DNA of 64,000 nt from Lacrimispora xylanisolvens (GCF_002934545.1 NZ_PTJA01000008.1:62001-126000), one strand, 5' to 3'; numbered from the stretch's first letter, positions 8,180-17,312 are shown. Notes: a model not told the origin generated them from the letters alone. Program-made: numbers and translations.

Positions 8180-9445
8180 TTAATCCTCGCTTTTCTTTGA
8201 TATAATATTTAATCCCATAGTTGGGCTTATTTTAATACGTTCCTGGACTCCGGCTGTTTGCTCATCGGTCACTTTTAAATACCAGGTATTCTTTTTACGC
8301 TGACTCACTGGGATATTTTCCTCCATTGGTACTATGTGGGATCTTTTATTTGTTATAGAATCAATTAACGACTGAGCCCATACCGTTGCCCCCTCTGTCC
8401 CTAAAATGCCAGTGGTATCGATAGCTTCAATCCCTGTAAGTGCTCCAGGATTAGCCTGCCCGGCATAAGTAGCCGCTCTATCCGCTTCACTTTTCGCCCT
8501 ATTTGCTTCTGACTGCGCCTGACTTGCATAGTTACCCGCACCCTGCATATAGGTTTTAGCGTTGGCTTCACTGGTGGAAGCATCACCGGCTTTCTGCGCT
8601 GCAGTTAAAGCCGATGCCGCGGCTGAGTCTGCTTTATCTTTGGCAGACTGTTCACTTGTTGCTGCAGCTGTGGCTTTCTGGGTGGCAATTTGTGCACTCG
8701 ATGCAGCGTTAGTTTCACTGGTGGAGGCATTCGTTGCCTTTTGTCTTGCTATATTTGCCTGCTCCGCGGCTATCTGTTCACTGTTTGCCGCAGCCTGAGC
8801 ATTCTGGCCGGAAGTCGCAGCATTTAACTTCACCTGCTCATAGTAATACTTGGCGTTATCTGTTTCACTTTCCGGAAAGTCTTCATCACCCTCTGTATAC
8901 CGTTTTGCATTCTTTTGATACTGCAGGGCAGCATCACGGGCGGACTGAGCGTCCAGCATATACTGCCTAAACTCTGTCTGTATGGCAGCATCAAGCTTTC
9001 CCATAGTCACAGATCCGTCAACTATATTTGCCCTCATAACCCGATCATTGATCGTCATGGAGATCGTGGCAGTGCTTTTCACTGAATAAACGAACCGCGT
9101 CAGATCAATGACTTTCTTCGTTCCGTCCGCCAGTGTGAGAACTAACTTATCATCGTCCGTAATATCAAAGTTTGTTACAACCTTTTCAATATCCAGATCA
9201 TAGGATTTTACAGAACCGTTTAGCAGCGTTACGGTAAGTATTCCGGTATCAGTATCTAGCGTCACATCTTTTACCATGGTGTTTACTATGGACTGATCGG
9301 CTTTGTTTGCATCAATCTGTACGATCCGGTTATCAGCTTCCTTGATACCATTTTCTATTTTCAGAAGGTGGGTACGGTTTACCGCTGTCTTTTGAGATGG
9401 CCAGTTCTGCCAGTCTGTTATGTAATAATATGGTTGGTATGGCAT
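8180..9445 (-). CDS. Baseplate/upper fibre protein with an Ala-rich coiled-coil stalk
   Basis: The 421-residue protein starts at an ATG that overlaps the previous stop (TAATG). The N-terminus MPYQPYYYITDWQNWPSQKT is a baseplate attachment sequence often seen in Clostridial phages. A beta domain follows (about 55-120), then a long Ala/Ser/Gln/Lys heptad region (about 200-335; KATNASTSETNAASSAQIAT-type repeats) predicted as a trimeric stalk, and a C-terminal domain. It probably links the baseplate to the fibres coded downstream. Confidence 0.8.
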   Translation of the reverse strand: MPYQPYYYITDWQNWPSQKTAVNRTHLLKIENGIKEADNRIVQIDANKADQSIVNTMVKDVTLDTDTGILTVTLLNGSVKSYDLDIEKVVTNFDITDDDKLVLTLADGTKKVIDLTRFVYSVKSTATISMTINDRVMRANIVDGSVTMGKLDAAIQTEFRQYMLDAQSARDAALQYQKNAKRYTEGDEDFPESETDNAKYYYEQVKLNAATSGQNAQAAANSEQIAAEQANIARQKATNASTSETNAASSAQIATQKATAAATSEQSAKDKADSAAASALTAAQKAGDASTSEANAKTYMQGAGNYASQAQSEANRAKSEADRAATYAGQANPGALTGIEAIDTTGILGTEGATVWAQSLIDSITNKRSHIVPMEENIPVSQRKKNTWYLKVTDEQTAGVQERIKISPTMGLNIISKKSED

Positions 9446-9630
9446 TAACCCTCTCCTCCTTTCTTCTTAGGCTGTTCCGGCTCTTTAATTTCTCCAGGTG
9501 TTCCGGAATCTAAAATTTGAGCAATTACAGCTATGCTCTTAGCGCTTTGAACTCCCGTAGAAATAATTCCGTTTAGAAGAGCGCCGATCTGTGCAATCTG
9601 ATCCTCTGTGTAAGTAATTACTTTCTTCAA
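9445..9630 (-). CDS. Small phage tail-region protein (61 aa)
   Basis: TTG start at 9630, behind AAAGGAGG. The product has a helix TYTEDQIAQIGALLNGI followed by a Pro/Glu/Lys-rich tail ending KKKGGEG. It resembles small fibre-associated proteins found before fibre genes. Translation appears coupled to the next gene (TAATG). Function unknown. Confidence 0.6.
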   Translation of the reverse strand: MKKVITYTEDQIAQIGALLNGIISTGVQSAKSIAVIAQILDSGTPGEIKEPEQPKKKGGEG

Positions 9631-9652
9631 TTTTTTCCTCCTTTCTGCACAC

Positions 9653-9681
9653 AAAAAGAGCGGGGAAATTATCCTCGCTCT
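9653..9681 (-). terminator. Terminator of the secreted accessory gene; copy of the 3907 terminator
   Basis: On the minus strand CAGAGCGAGGATAATTTC is followed by CCCGCTCTTTTTG. Twenty-eight bases are identical to 3907-3934. It lies between the secreted gene and the next ribosome site and may be partly bypassed by late transcription. Confidence 0.7.
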
Positions 9682-9700
9682 GTGTTATAGTTTTATTTAG

Positions 9701-10036
9701 TTATTGAACCCAAACGCCATCCGATCCGACTGTATAGCCGTCAGGGGTTGTGGTGTCATGAAGCATTCTGCTAAAGTTATCGAAATAGTACCACTTGCCA
9801 TCAATTTGAGCCCATGTGCTTTGCTTGGACTCTCCATTTTCGTCGAAATAATACCAATTTTCCTTTGTATATTTCCATTGGCTTATGAGTTTTGTTCCAT
9901 CTTCTTGGACATACACCCAAACGCGATCAGTGTCTGTATATTTTAGTGCGCCTAATCCTTCTTGTGCACAAACGGTAAAACTTGTAAATATACTAATTAA
10001 AAGCGCAAAAAGAGTAACTAATTTATTTTTTTTCAT
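9701..10036 (-). CDS. Secreted protein with cell-wall-binding repeats (prophage accessory gene)
   Basis: Signal peptide MKKNKLVTLFALLISIFTSF with cleavage likely near CAQ, then aromatic wall-binding repeats (ENWYYFDENGE, GKWYYFDN) like those of the endolysin. Mature size is about 87 aa and no catalytic domain is present. It has a private promoter (10059-10087) and terminator and interrupts the tail operon. It may be made by the lysogen and could coat the wall, compete for binding sites or alter adsorption. That role is inference. Confidence 0.75.
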   Translation of the reverse strand: MKKNKLVTLFALLISIFTSFTVCAQEGLGALKYTDTDRVWVYVQEDGTKLISQWKYTKENWYYFDENGESKQSTWAQIDGKWYYFDNFSRMLHDTTTPDGYTVGSDGVWVQ

Positions 10037-10058
10037 TTTGTATACCCCCTTTTACATT

Positions 10059-10087
10059 AGGATATATCATTATTAAAAAATTGTCAA
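10059..10087 (-). promoter_or_regulatory. Promoter of the secreted accessory gene
   Basis: Minus strand: TTGACA (10087-10082), 17 bases, TATCCT (10064-10059), about 25 bases before the ATG at 10036; GGGGG ribosome site between. Confidence 0.6.
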
Positions 10088-10088
10088 C

Positions 10089-12032
10089 TTACCTCTCCAG
10101 CGCACCTACCCTATTATACAAGTCCTTTAACATTCGTAACAATCCCCAACCTGCTGTCCATGAATCCCTTAAATAAACATCAGAGCACTGAATACTTCCG
10201 CCTGTATCTATTGTTCCTATTCCATTAATCGTAACTCCCCCATATCCTTGACCGCCTACATATAAAGAAGCATAATCCCCACCCGGACTTCCTTCAGGAG
10301 CACCTTGAGAATTGACCCTAAACCACCCTCTATTTGACCGTAGCAGATTCGTTCCATCAGCACTAACATAAAAGTCCCCAAATGCCACGGCGTTACCATT
10401 TGCATAAAAAGATGTTGATGATAAATTACCGGAAAACACCCCATTAATAGCAACGATGTTCCGGCAGGTCAGCTTTCCATCACTGGTCATACTGGAAAAG
10501 TCTGAGGTCCATGAGAATCGGTTTCCTCTGATATTTACGCCACCACTCTCAACAGAAATTTCCGCCGATACATCACCCTTACTCACCTTTGCAAGTATCT
10601 GATCCGCTGTAACTCTAAATTGCCCCTCTGTATACTCTTTTAAATTCTTTACAGATAAATTAATTTGATCCGCTGTGAGTTTTAATGATGCCTCTGCCTG
10701 CGTTGCCCTGGTTACTTCCTGAAGGATCTGTTCCGCTGTTTGAATGAACTTTGATTCAGTTTCTTCTTTTAAGTCCGATAATCTGGCAGAGACTTCTCCC
10801 ACAGATTTTTTAATAATAGCCGTCTTTCCTTCCAGCTGAATAATCTGAGTCGGGATTCCAAAGCTTTCCTTTCGCTCCCTGGTACCGGCCGCTTCAAAGG
10901 TGTCCATCATTGCCTGAATGCCTTTTATGGTCCGTTTCAGGCAGTAGGTTTCTATCACATCATCACTGGTGTAACAGATAATCCCATCCCCTGGCTCTAT
11001 CCAGGGAAGCGCCTGTGTTACGATCTTGCAGGGGCGATATACCTTTCCGGATATCTGGTCATATACTGTGATGGCTATATTAAGCAGATCCTCCGCCTTT
11101 TTACCGAACACAAGGAAATTACCCTGTATGGTATATGCGTTGGTTCCCCTGCCATAGGAAGCACCCACATCCCCCTCTTCCTGCCTGATCTGTACCTTAT
11201 CGATACCATAGGTCAGGAAATCTTCATAGGTAGTCCCTGACGGGTTGTAATGGGACAGGGTTTCGCCTTCTAGCTGCGAGGGAAATATATCGTCTGCAGG
11301 ATAAAGTTCCTCTGACGGGAAGAGTCCGGACGATCCCAGGAAGACATACTTAAATCTGCCGGTAATATCAATCTGACCAAAACAGCCATTAATTTCACAG
11401 ATCGCTTTCATAGCATCTCGTCCGGACAGCTTAGATGGATCAATGGATCTTGTTACTTCCATATCGTCCAGTGGTAGCGTGATCTCCTGCTGCCGGATCC
11501 CAATGAATTCACACAGGGAATCACGATATTTTTTTAATGTCATGGGAAAGGTTAGACTGCGGTACCAGGCTGACACATCAATATCGAAATTCAGCATACG
11601 GTCATAGGCTACGATCTTTTTCTTACTTACATCTGCCTGCCGAACAAAACTGGCAACCTTATAAATTCCCAGCATCATTTCATAATCGCCCACTTCTATG
11701 GACAGTGTAAATTCTTTCCCGGTAACGTCCATATTGACATTATTAACGATGATCTCCAATCTGGCAGCGCTGCATTCCCCAAATTTTAGATCCTTAGTGT
11801 CGCATACTGCCTGCTCCAATACGAACGATTCTGACGAGATCTGGTCCTTATCAACCAATAACATGGGAGTATCATCTACTGGAAACAGATCATCTGACGG
11901 CCACACATTATCTCCTGGATATAGTAAATCAATGCTTCCATCGTAAAATCTAAGTCTGGCCGTCTTTACCGTCTGTTTAAAGATATTGTTTTCCCGGTAT
12001 AGGCTTTTTATTTCCTCCGGAATTTCAATCAT
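10089..12032 (-). CDS. Phage tail / baseplate protein (Tal- or tail-spike-like)
   Basis: Starts at the ATG at 12032 behind AGGAGGGAATCG; 647 residues. It has a beta-rich N-terminal half of baseplate-hub type, a helical linker (about 400-490) with LSDLKEETESKFIQTAEQI repeats, and a C-terminal fold with SVESGGVNIRGNRFSW..DGKLTCRNIVAING, common in tail proteins that carry fibres. The C-terminus ends LLRMLKDLYNRVGALER. It follows the DUF6711 protein and tape measure, as expected for the hub. Confidence 0.85.
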   Translation of the reverse strand: MIEIPEEIKSLYRENNIFKQTVKTARLRFYDGSIDLLYPGDNVWPSDDLFPVDDTPMLLVDKDQISSESFVLEQAVCDTKDLKFGECSAARLEIIVNNVNMDVTGKEFTLSIEVGDYEMMLGIYKVASFVRQADVSKKKIVAYDRMLNFDIDVSAWYRSLTFPMTLKKYRDSLCEFIGIRQQEITLPLDDMEVTRSIDPSKLSGRDAMKAICEINGCFGQIDITGRFKYVFLGSSGLFPSEELYPADDIFPSQLEGETLSHYNPSGTTYEDFLTYGIDKVQIRQEEGDVGASYGRGTNAYTIQGNFLVFGKKAEDLLNIAITVYDQISGKVYRPCKIVTQALPWIEPGDGIICYTSDDVIETYCLKRTIKGIQAMMDTFEAAGTRERKESFGIPTQIIQLEGKTAIIKKSVGEVSARLSDLKEETESKFIQTAEQILQEVTRATQAEASLKLTADQINLSVKNLKEYTEGQFRVTADQILAKVSKGDVSAEISVESGGVNIRGNRFSWTSDFSSMTSDGKLTCRNIVAINGVFSGNLSSTSFYANGNAVAFGDFYVSADGTNLLRSNRGWFRVNSQGAPEGSPGGDYASLYVGGQGYGGVTINGIGTIDTGGSIQCSDVYLRDSWTAGWGLLRMLKDLYNRVGALER

Positions 12033-12043
12033 TCGATTCCCTC

Positions 12044-12430
12044 CTAATATTCTATAAGTTCAAACGTGATCGGGCGATACAACACCGTATTTTCGTACGA
12101 CATTAAAACAGAAAACTCAACATCTGGTATGTAAAAATTCCCCGAAGCATAATCATTTGTTTCATCGTTCCAGTACTCAATGACTACAAGAGTGCGCTTT
12201 GGAAAATGTCTCTGTAACTCTATTTTATCTTCCAGATACAGAGGCGGAGTGGTGAAAGTAATTGTAGACCTTGTGTGCGGAAGGACATTCCGATGTGTTA
12301 ATCCGGTTGAGTCCGTCCAGGGATTTAAGTCTGATTGACGGTTCGGCGTTGATTTATATTCTTGAAAAAACTTACCACTTACTACATAATCAGATACTTT
12401 CATTAAATATCCCCGATAATTTGTATCCAT
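12044..12430 (-). CDS. DUF6711-family tail protein
   Basis: 128 residues with an ATG behind GGAGGAGG. The sequence begins MDTNYRGYLMKVSDYVVSG and has PLYLEDKIELQRHF and TLVVIEYWNDETNDY. The family lies just after the tape measure in many Firmicute phages and probably acts as a distal tail/baseplate ring component. Family assignment is from recognition; the role is inferred from position. Confidence 0.75.
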   Translation of the reverse strand: MDTNYRGYLMKVSDYVVSGKFFQEYKSTPNRQSDLNPWTDSTGLTHRNVLPHTRSTITFTTPPLYLEDKIELQRHFPKRTLVVIEYWNDETNDYASGNFYIPDVEFSVLMSYENTVLYRPITFELIEY

Positions 12431-12448
12431 AAACTTTCACCTCCTCCC

Positions 12449-15415
12449 TTAAGTATTAAAGGCTGATACGCCATTTTTACTCATATATTCACTGTTTAAG
12501 CTTCTCATTGTGTCAAACATTTCCTTTGCTGTCAGCATTGCCTGCGGATTCTTTTCACTAATAATTTTAAGTAAAGCTTTCATTTCCCTTAACAGCATAA
12601 GCATTTCCACGGTTGCAATGTCATTTCCCCTGCCCTGAACAGCTTTATCAAGCAACTCCTGGAGTTTGTTTTCAGGAGCCACCACTTCACCATAACGAGT
12701 ATTATCCCCGATCATGGCAAGCTGAGGAGTATTGGCTTTCACAAATCCGCCCTGAGCCAGACGCGGAATGGAGACTTCATTTATATGTGGTATATCAAAT
12801 CCGAAACTGTCAAAGCCTACCGCTGCCGCTATCTTATCCGGTATATCAATCTTAAATCCGCTAATGGCATCAGCTATCTTATTAACAGACTTTATTACAC
12901 CGTTGGCCATCTTCTCCACTCCACCAATGATATAATTAATGGAGATTTTAATGGCATTCCAGATTGCATCAAAGATATTTACAGTGGTAGTTTTTACCCC
13001 GTTCCAGATTTCCTCCCATTTTGCTTTGATCTCGGCGAGTTTGTTTGTGATGCCATCTTTGATTTTTCCTATTGTTTCAGTAATTCGTGTTTCGATTGCG
13101 GTCCATATATCTTCTGCAGCAGATTTTACTAGATTCCATTTTAGTTCCCATTCAGCTTTTATGGCTTCAACAACTGTTTTAATAATAGATGCAATGGTAT
13201 TTATTACAAGAGATACCGCATCCTTTATGGAATCCCAGGTGCTTGTAAAAAATGTCTTTATCCCTTCCCAGGCTCGATCCCAGTCACCAGTGAAAACTCC
13301 AATGATAAAATCGATCAGGCCGCCTAAAGCTGTTAGAATATCTTCTACAACTTTGCTCACGCCTCCGAGAAACTGAAAGAATCTGTCAATGACATCGGAA
13401 ACAAACTTAGCAATGACCGGTGCTGCTGCATCCATGAACCAAAGAATGAATGGCTTTAATATATTTTCCCACAATACAGAAATGGCATCCGCTACCTTGC
13501 CGCCTAACTCCAGGAACTTATCAATCAGAGGGGATAAATATTCCTCTCTAAACTTTCCGAACTGGTCTGAAAGTTGCGTTATAACCGGAAGAAAGTAAGT
13601 ATTATAAACTTCCAGAAACTTAGTTGCAATCTCTGTAAAGCCCTGCTTAAAAGAATCAAGCATCGGCTTTATGTGTGCGTCATACGTTTCGTTTATCTTT
13701 GTAAATGCTTCATCAGCAATTGACTTTAACTCAGAAAATATAGGCTCTACCGCAGTAAACGTATCTTCAAGAGCCTGCTTAATAAGATCTTTGTTCTGAA
13801 TAAATGGCGCGGTAATCATATCCAGAATATCTCTGCCAAACTTTCCGGCCAGTTCCGTCACACCCATAAAGGCACTTGAAAAGATGCCTATAATATCGGC
13901 GGTAATCTGCTTTGCACTATCACTGCGAAAAGCTGAAAAAATTGTTGCAAATGCGACATTGAAGTTACCCGCAATGTCCGCTATCCTACCGCTGATATCA
14001 AACATCGATACCAGATAATCTTTAATCTGCTGGTTATTCTGCTCCAAGTATAGGTTGATTCCACCAAGCAGGTTATCTGCGATCGTAGCACCTACGGAGG
14101 CTATGCTCCCAGCTGCCTTCCCAAGATTAAGAGCGATCCGGTTCCCTAAGTCCTCTGCTGCTGCCAATACCGCAGGATCCGTAAAAATATCTTTCAGGCT
14201 CTTTCCGATTCCCTGGACTGATTGCTGTATGCTGTCCAGAACGGAAGTATCACCAAAAGCAATATTAAACCCACCTTTAAATAGATTGGCGAGCTCCTTG
14301 GCTTTATCAATCAAGATTTGGTATTTATTACTGGCTTCCTCTACTCCAGAAGTGTCCAACTGTCCCATATCAAAACTGTCGGCAGCATATCCTCCGCTTC
14401 CTCCTGAACCTGAACCGGAATCAGAGGTTGTGATAACATTTAGTTTATCAATGTTTGACAGACTGTCTTTAACCTTTTTCCCGGCTTTCTTTGCAGAATC
14501 TCCAACGGCACCCACTGCACCGGAGGCATTATCTGCAGCACTGGCGACTGCTTCCATACCTGCTGCCGTTGCCGATACGCCGCCATCTGAGCCTTTCTTC
14601 CCCATTATTAACTCAGTAAAGGATTTGAAGGCATTGGCCAGGCTCATTAGCTTACCGATTATGGTATTAATCACCTGAATAACCGGAGTCAGTACATTAA
14701 TAAGTCCCTGACCTATGGTAGCTTTCAGGGAGTCGAATTGTAGTGTTAGAATACGCACCTGATTGGCCCATTGATTACTGGTGCGGCTGAAGTCACCTGT
14801 GGCAAGAGCCAGCTGATCCTGCACAAACTGATACCGCAGGGCTACCTTTTCAGCCTCGGACATTTTAGCCGTAACCTTACCGTAACCATTCGCCATGGCG
14901 TAGGCATCAAGGGCATTCTGAGTCATTACAATACCCAGGTCTTTTAACGTCTCGGTCTCTCCGGTGAAGACTGATTTCAATTTTGTATACGCCTCATCCT
15001 GAGATATGTTATAGAAGGATGCCACATCACCGGCAAGACCTGTTAGAGTGGTGGACATATCATAAGCTGCACTTTCTGAAAAGCCGAAAGCCTTTGCCAT
15101 AGCTCCAAATGTACCCGTGAATTTCTTGGCCATTGTCTCGGAAAGACCAAACGAAAGCGCTGCATTCTTGGCAAAGGCATCAATCTGTTTTGACATCTTA
15201 GGAAATGTCACATCAACAACGTTCTGGACCTCTGTAAGATCTGACCCCAGTTTGATTGCACTCTTACCAAAATTAATAATCTTCTTAACAGCAAAAGCGG
15301 CAGCCAGAGCCTTTCCTGCCTTTGCAGCAATGCCCTGAATGCCAGCCATCTGTTTATCAAAACTATTTTTATTTACGACAAGATCTAGTCCGATCTGCCC
15401 CACGCTATCAGCCAA
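12449..15415 (-). CDS. Tape measure protein
   Basis: 988 residues, the longest phage gene, starting at TTG (15415) behind GGAGGTGG. It has an N-terminal Ala/Lys-rich helical region, a phage-tape core (GLSETMAKKFTGTFGAMAKA; GLAGDVASFYNISQDEA), hydrophobic stretches, and a long coiled part with Trp-rich repeats (KTFFTSTWDSIKDAV; EEIWNGVKTTTVNIFDAIWN). The C-terminus has PRLAQGGFVKANTPQLAMIGDN, typical of this family. It sets tail length and is ejected with DNA. Confidence 0.95.
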   Translation of the reverse strand: MADSVGQIGLDLVVNKNSFDKQMAGIQGIAAKAGKALAAAFAVKKIINFGKSAIKLGSDLTEVQNVVDVTFPKMSKQIDAFAKNAALSFGLSETMAKKFTGTFGAMAKAFGFSESAAYDMSTTLTGLAGDVASFYNISQDEAYTKLKSVFTGETETLKDLGIVMTQNALDAYAMANGYGKVTAKMSEAEKVALRYQFVQDQLALATGDFSRTSNQWANQVRILTLQFDSLKATIGQGLINVLTPVIQVINTIIGKLMSLANAFKSFTELIMGKKGSDGGVSATAAGMEAVASAADNASGAVGAVGDSAKKAGKKVKDSLSNIDKLNVITTSDSGSGSGGSGGYAADSFDMGQLDTSGVEEASNKYQILIDKAKELANLFKGGFNIAFGDTSVLDSIQQSVQGIGKSLKDIFTDPAVLAAAEDLGNRIALNLGKAAGSIASVGATIADNLLGGINLYLEQNNQQIKDYLVSMFDISGRIADIAGNFNVAFATIFSAFRSDSAKQITADIIGIFSSAFMGVTELAGKFGRDILDMITAPFIQNKDLIKQALEDTFTAVEPIFSELKSIADEAFTKINETYDAHIKPMLDSFKQGFTEIATKFLEVYNTYFLPVITQLSDQFGKFREEYLSPLIDKFLELGGKVADAISVLWENILKPFILWFMDAAAPVIAKFVSDVIDRFFQFLGGVSKVVEDILTALGGLIDFIIGVFTGDWDRAWEGIKTFFTSTWDSIKDAVSLVINTIASIIKTVVEAIKAEWELKWNLVKSAAEDIWTAIETRITETIGKIKDGITNKLAEIKAKWEEIWNGVKTTTVNIFDAIWNAIKISINYIIGGVEKMANGVIKSVNKIADAISGFKIDIPDKIAAAVGFDSFGFDIPHINEVSIPRLAQGGFVKANTPQLAMIGDNTRYGEVVAPENKLQELLDKAVQGRGNDIATVEMLMLLREMKALLKIISEKNPQAMLTAKEMFDTMRSLNSEYMSKNGVSAFNT

Positions 15416-15427
15416 CTATACCACCTC

Positions 15428-15763
15428 CTATCTGCACATGTCTGCAAGCATATTCTCCAGCGCTTTCATTTCCTGATCATAAGTAGCCAGCGACATTGTT
15501 TCTGCTTTCCGGTTTCTCCAGGCATCATATATACGTTTCTGATCTCTATTAAAACCTTTTATCACTTTCTTATCTGTCTCCGCTCGAATTGCCACGATCC
15601 TGCCCAGAGGAGTTTCGGGATCGATTCCGGAAAGCAGAGACTTAAACTCATCCCAGCTAACAGTTTCAAATTCTTTTGTCCGTATTCTCAACCCGTACTG
15701 CGTAAGAAAACTGGAAACAATTAAGTCCCAGTCTTCAAATAGATCGTAGTACGGGTCACTGCT
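15428..15763 (-). CDS. Tail assembly chaperone, downstream part reached by frameshift
   Basis: The open frame begins well upstream of any good start. It overlaps the end of the first chaperone gene and encodes SSDPYYDLFEDWDLIVSSFL right after the shift site. It continues YGLRIRTKEFETVSWDEFKSLL and ends ENMLADMCR. There is no ribosome site near the TTG at 15691. As in the lambda gpG/gpGT arrangement it should be made as an extension of the upstream protein (about 209 aa in total), between the tail tube and tape measure genes. Confidence 0.8.
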   Translation of the reverse strand, partial: SSDPYYDLFEDWDLIVSSFLTQYGLRIRTKEFETVSWDEFKSLLSGIDPETPLGRIVAIRAETDKKVIKGFNRDQKRIYDAWRNRKAETMSLATYDQEMKALENMLADMCR

Positions 15764-16055
15764 CTCCCTGAGCGTTCGTTTCTCCTGTAATCAAGTCTAT
15801 TGCCTCATGAACTACTACTATCAGATCATTAAAGTCAAGCTTTAGCTTTTCAATTTCTTCTTTTGATTTATCAGGAAACAGCATGTTATATGTGGTTAAA
15901 ATTTCATTGATACCGGGATCATCTGATCCCATTAATCCCATAACCTTAAGCATTGTGGGAGCGTCTGCATTAACTTCCAGCTTCTTTCCCTTAATCTTTA
16001 GCGAAGGATTCCCCTCAAAGGAAAGCTTATCTGTAATATCAACAACTCTTGCCAT
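15756..16055 (-). CDS. Tail assembly chaperone, first part (gpG-like)
   Basis: 99 residues starting MARVVDITDKLSFEGN behind AGGAGG. It is an acidic helical protein that ends ITGETNAQGEQ and then TGA. Position after the tail tube and before the tape measure, together with the overlapping second frame, identifies it as a lambda gpG-type chaperone. The shift site is 15762-15767. Confidence 0.85.
   Translation of the reverse strand: MARVVDITDKLSFEGNPSLKIKGKKLEVNADAPTMLKVMGLMGSDDPGINEILTTYNMLFPDKSKEEIEKLKLDFNDLIVVVHEAIDLITGETNAQGEQ
15762..15767 (-). other. Probable programmed -2 frameshift site
   Basis: Minus-strand codons CAG GGA GAG CAG TGA. The glutamate tRNA on GAG can slip back two bases and pair fully with the GAG inside GGAGAG. 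The next codons are then AGC AGT GAC, which enter the open second frame. A +1 shift reaches the same frame but re-pairs poorly. Confidence 0.65.
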
Positions 16056-16069
16056 CTTCTATATCCTCC

Positions 16070-16519
16070 TTATTCTCCTGATCCAGCAGACGCTGCTGTG
16101 AACGTGGGTTTACCCTTACATTTCACTTCAAACTCCAATGCATCTGCTGCCGTACTGTCACCACCGGCTGGTGTGGTTACGTTGATGATTGAGTTACAGG
16201 TTACCTTTGCGCCTGATGGCATTTCCCATTCAAATGGCGCTACCACATCATTACCAGATTTCCACGCAAGACCAGCAACATAATCATTGCCCGGATCGCC
16301 ATAGGTTCGTTTACCCTGAAAAGAAAATGACAGCTTTTTACTGGTCATCATAGCGTCTCCCCAACCTTCATGTTCCATTGCGTTCCACTCTTCCACGCCA
16401 CCTTCAATACTGGGGGCAAAATTCGTCAGGTTGGCAATCATGGTCATTGTATCCTTAAGCCCATTTAATCCAACCTTAAACTTGTTGTTATTTACTGGGT
16501 ATACCTTTGCGTCTCCCAT
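16070..16519 (-). CDS. Major tail tube protein
   Basis: Starts at the ATG at 16519 (MGDAKVYPVNNNKFKVGL) behind AGGTGAG. About 149 residues, beta-rich, with WNAMEHEGWGDAMMTSKKLS and a C-terminus FEVKCKGKPTFTAAS. Size, composition and position between terminator/connector genes and the tail chaperone fit the tail tube family. High expression is expected. Confidence 0.85.
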   Translation of the reverse strand: MGDAKVYPVNNNKFKVGLNGLKDTMTMIANLTNFAPSIEGGVEEWNAMEHEGWGDAMMTSKKLSFSFQGKRTYGDPGNDYVAGLAWKSGNDVVAPFEWEMPSGAKVTCNSIINVTTPAGGDSTAADALEFEVKCKGKPTFTAASAGSGE

Positions 16520-16524
16520 TAATC

Positions 16525-16932
16525 TCACCTGTTCCTTTCATAAATAAAATCCAGCCAGATTACATATTCATACACTCCACTATCATCTGAACCAACGTCC
16601 TGCGGTTCAGGAACCATCAAGCTCAGATAATTGATAGGGGTATCTCCTATGGTAAGGCTGGTTACACATCTTAGTCTCTCAAACAGCTCAAAAGCCGCTC
16701 TCTCTGTCTCGTCCTTGCTTTTATTCCAGTGAACGAGTAAAGAAACCGGCTTTGTATCGTAGGTGGTGCATTCCATTCCGCCAATGGCGATATTTGCAGG
16801 TCCGGACGACGGCCGGCTATAAACTCCAATGGATTTCTGACTTTTATTATCCAGCTTCCCCATATAGACGTTGTCGTCTGCAGCGATGTTCAGACTGGAG
16901 ATATACTGACGGATATCTTTTAAAGACAGCAT
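16525..16932 (-). CDS. Tail terminator / minor capsid (gp12-like) protein
   Basis: The ATG at 16932 overlaps the stop of the gene before (TGATG), behind AGGTGG. 135 residues: MLSLKDIRQYISSLNI, VGVYSRPSSG-like region, VSLLVHWNKSKDETERAAFELFE and YEYVIWLDFIYERNR. This is the minor-capsid/tail-terminator family seen next to the tail tube in Firmicute phages. It joins tail to head. Confidence 0.75.
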   Translation of the reverse strand: MLSLKDIRQYISSLNIAADDNVYMGKLDNKSQKSIGVYSRPSSGPANIAIGGMECTTYDTKPVSLLVHWNKSKDETERAAFELFERLRCVTSLTIGDTPINYLSLMVPEPQDVGSDDSGVYEYVIWLDFIYERNR

Positions 16933-17312
16933 CACACACCACCTACTTTCTTGTATAATTTCTTAAATTCTTTTGATGCAAATTCAGCCTTGCTTCCTCC
17001 AGGTAACCAATCCTCATACCACCGGCCTTTTGCATTTGGATTCTCATGCGTCTGGAAATTATATTCAGGATGATAATAAAGCCGTCGTGCATAAGGAGTA
17101 TTGTTCACCAGTTGTACTTTCCCTTTTGACGAATCTGAATAATCAGCAAAGAAACTTTCGTTCTGTAAATTTCCAGTATCAAACGGAACAACCTGTGCTT
17201 GGACAACTTCAGTATGTACCGCATCTACAGTCATTTCCAGAGCTGTCACTGCCGCCTGTGTTAGTTGTCGGATCCGGGGCATATTCATTTTAACCGTTGA
17301 TTTAACCTGCAT
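16932..17312 (-). CDS. Minor capsid / HK97 gp10-like protein
   Basis: ATG at 17312 behind GGAGGTAATC, overlapping the previous TGA. The sequence has TGNLQNESFFADYSDSSKG and TPYARRLYYHPEYNFQ followed by GRWYEDWLPGGSK, which is typical of gp10-type head-tail joining proteins. 126 residues. It works with the adjacent connector proteins. Confidence 0.8.
   Translation of the reverse strand: MQVKSTVKMNMPRIRQLTQAAVTALEMTVDAVHTEVVQAQVVPFDTGNLQNESFFADYSDSSKGKVQLVNNTPYARRLYYHPEYNFQTHENPNAKGRWYEDWLPGGSKAEFASKEFKKLYKKVGGV

Noticed and set aside
14055-14678. Long open frame (207 aa) opposite the tape measure gene
   Set aside because: Antisense shadow of the tape measure gene with no start signal.
15428-15691. 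Independent gene starting at TTG 15691
   Set aside because: No ribosome site; the frame continues upstream without stop to the shift site, so it is the frameshifted part of the chaperone.
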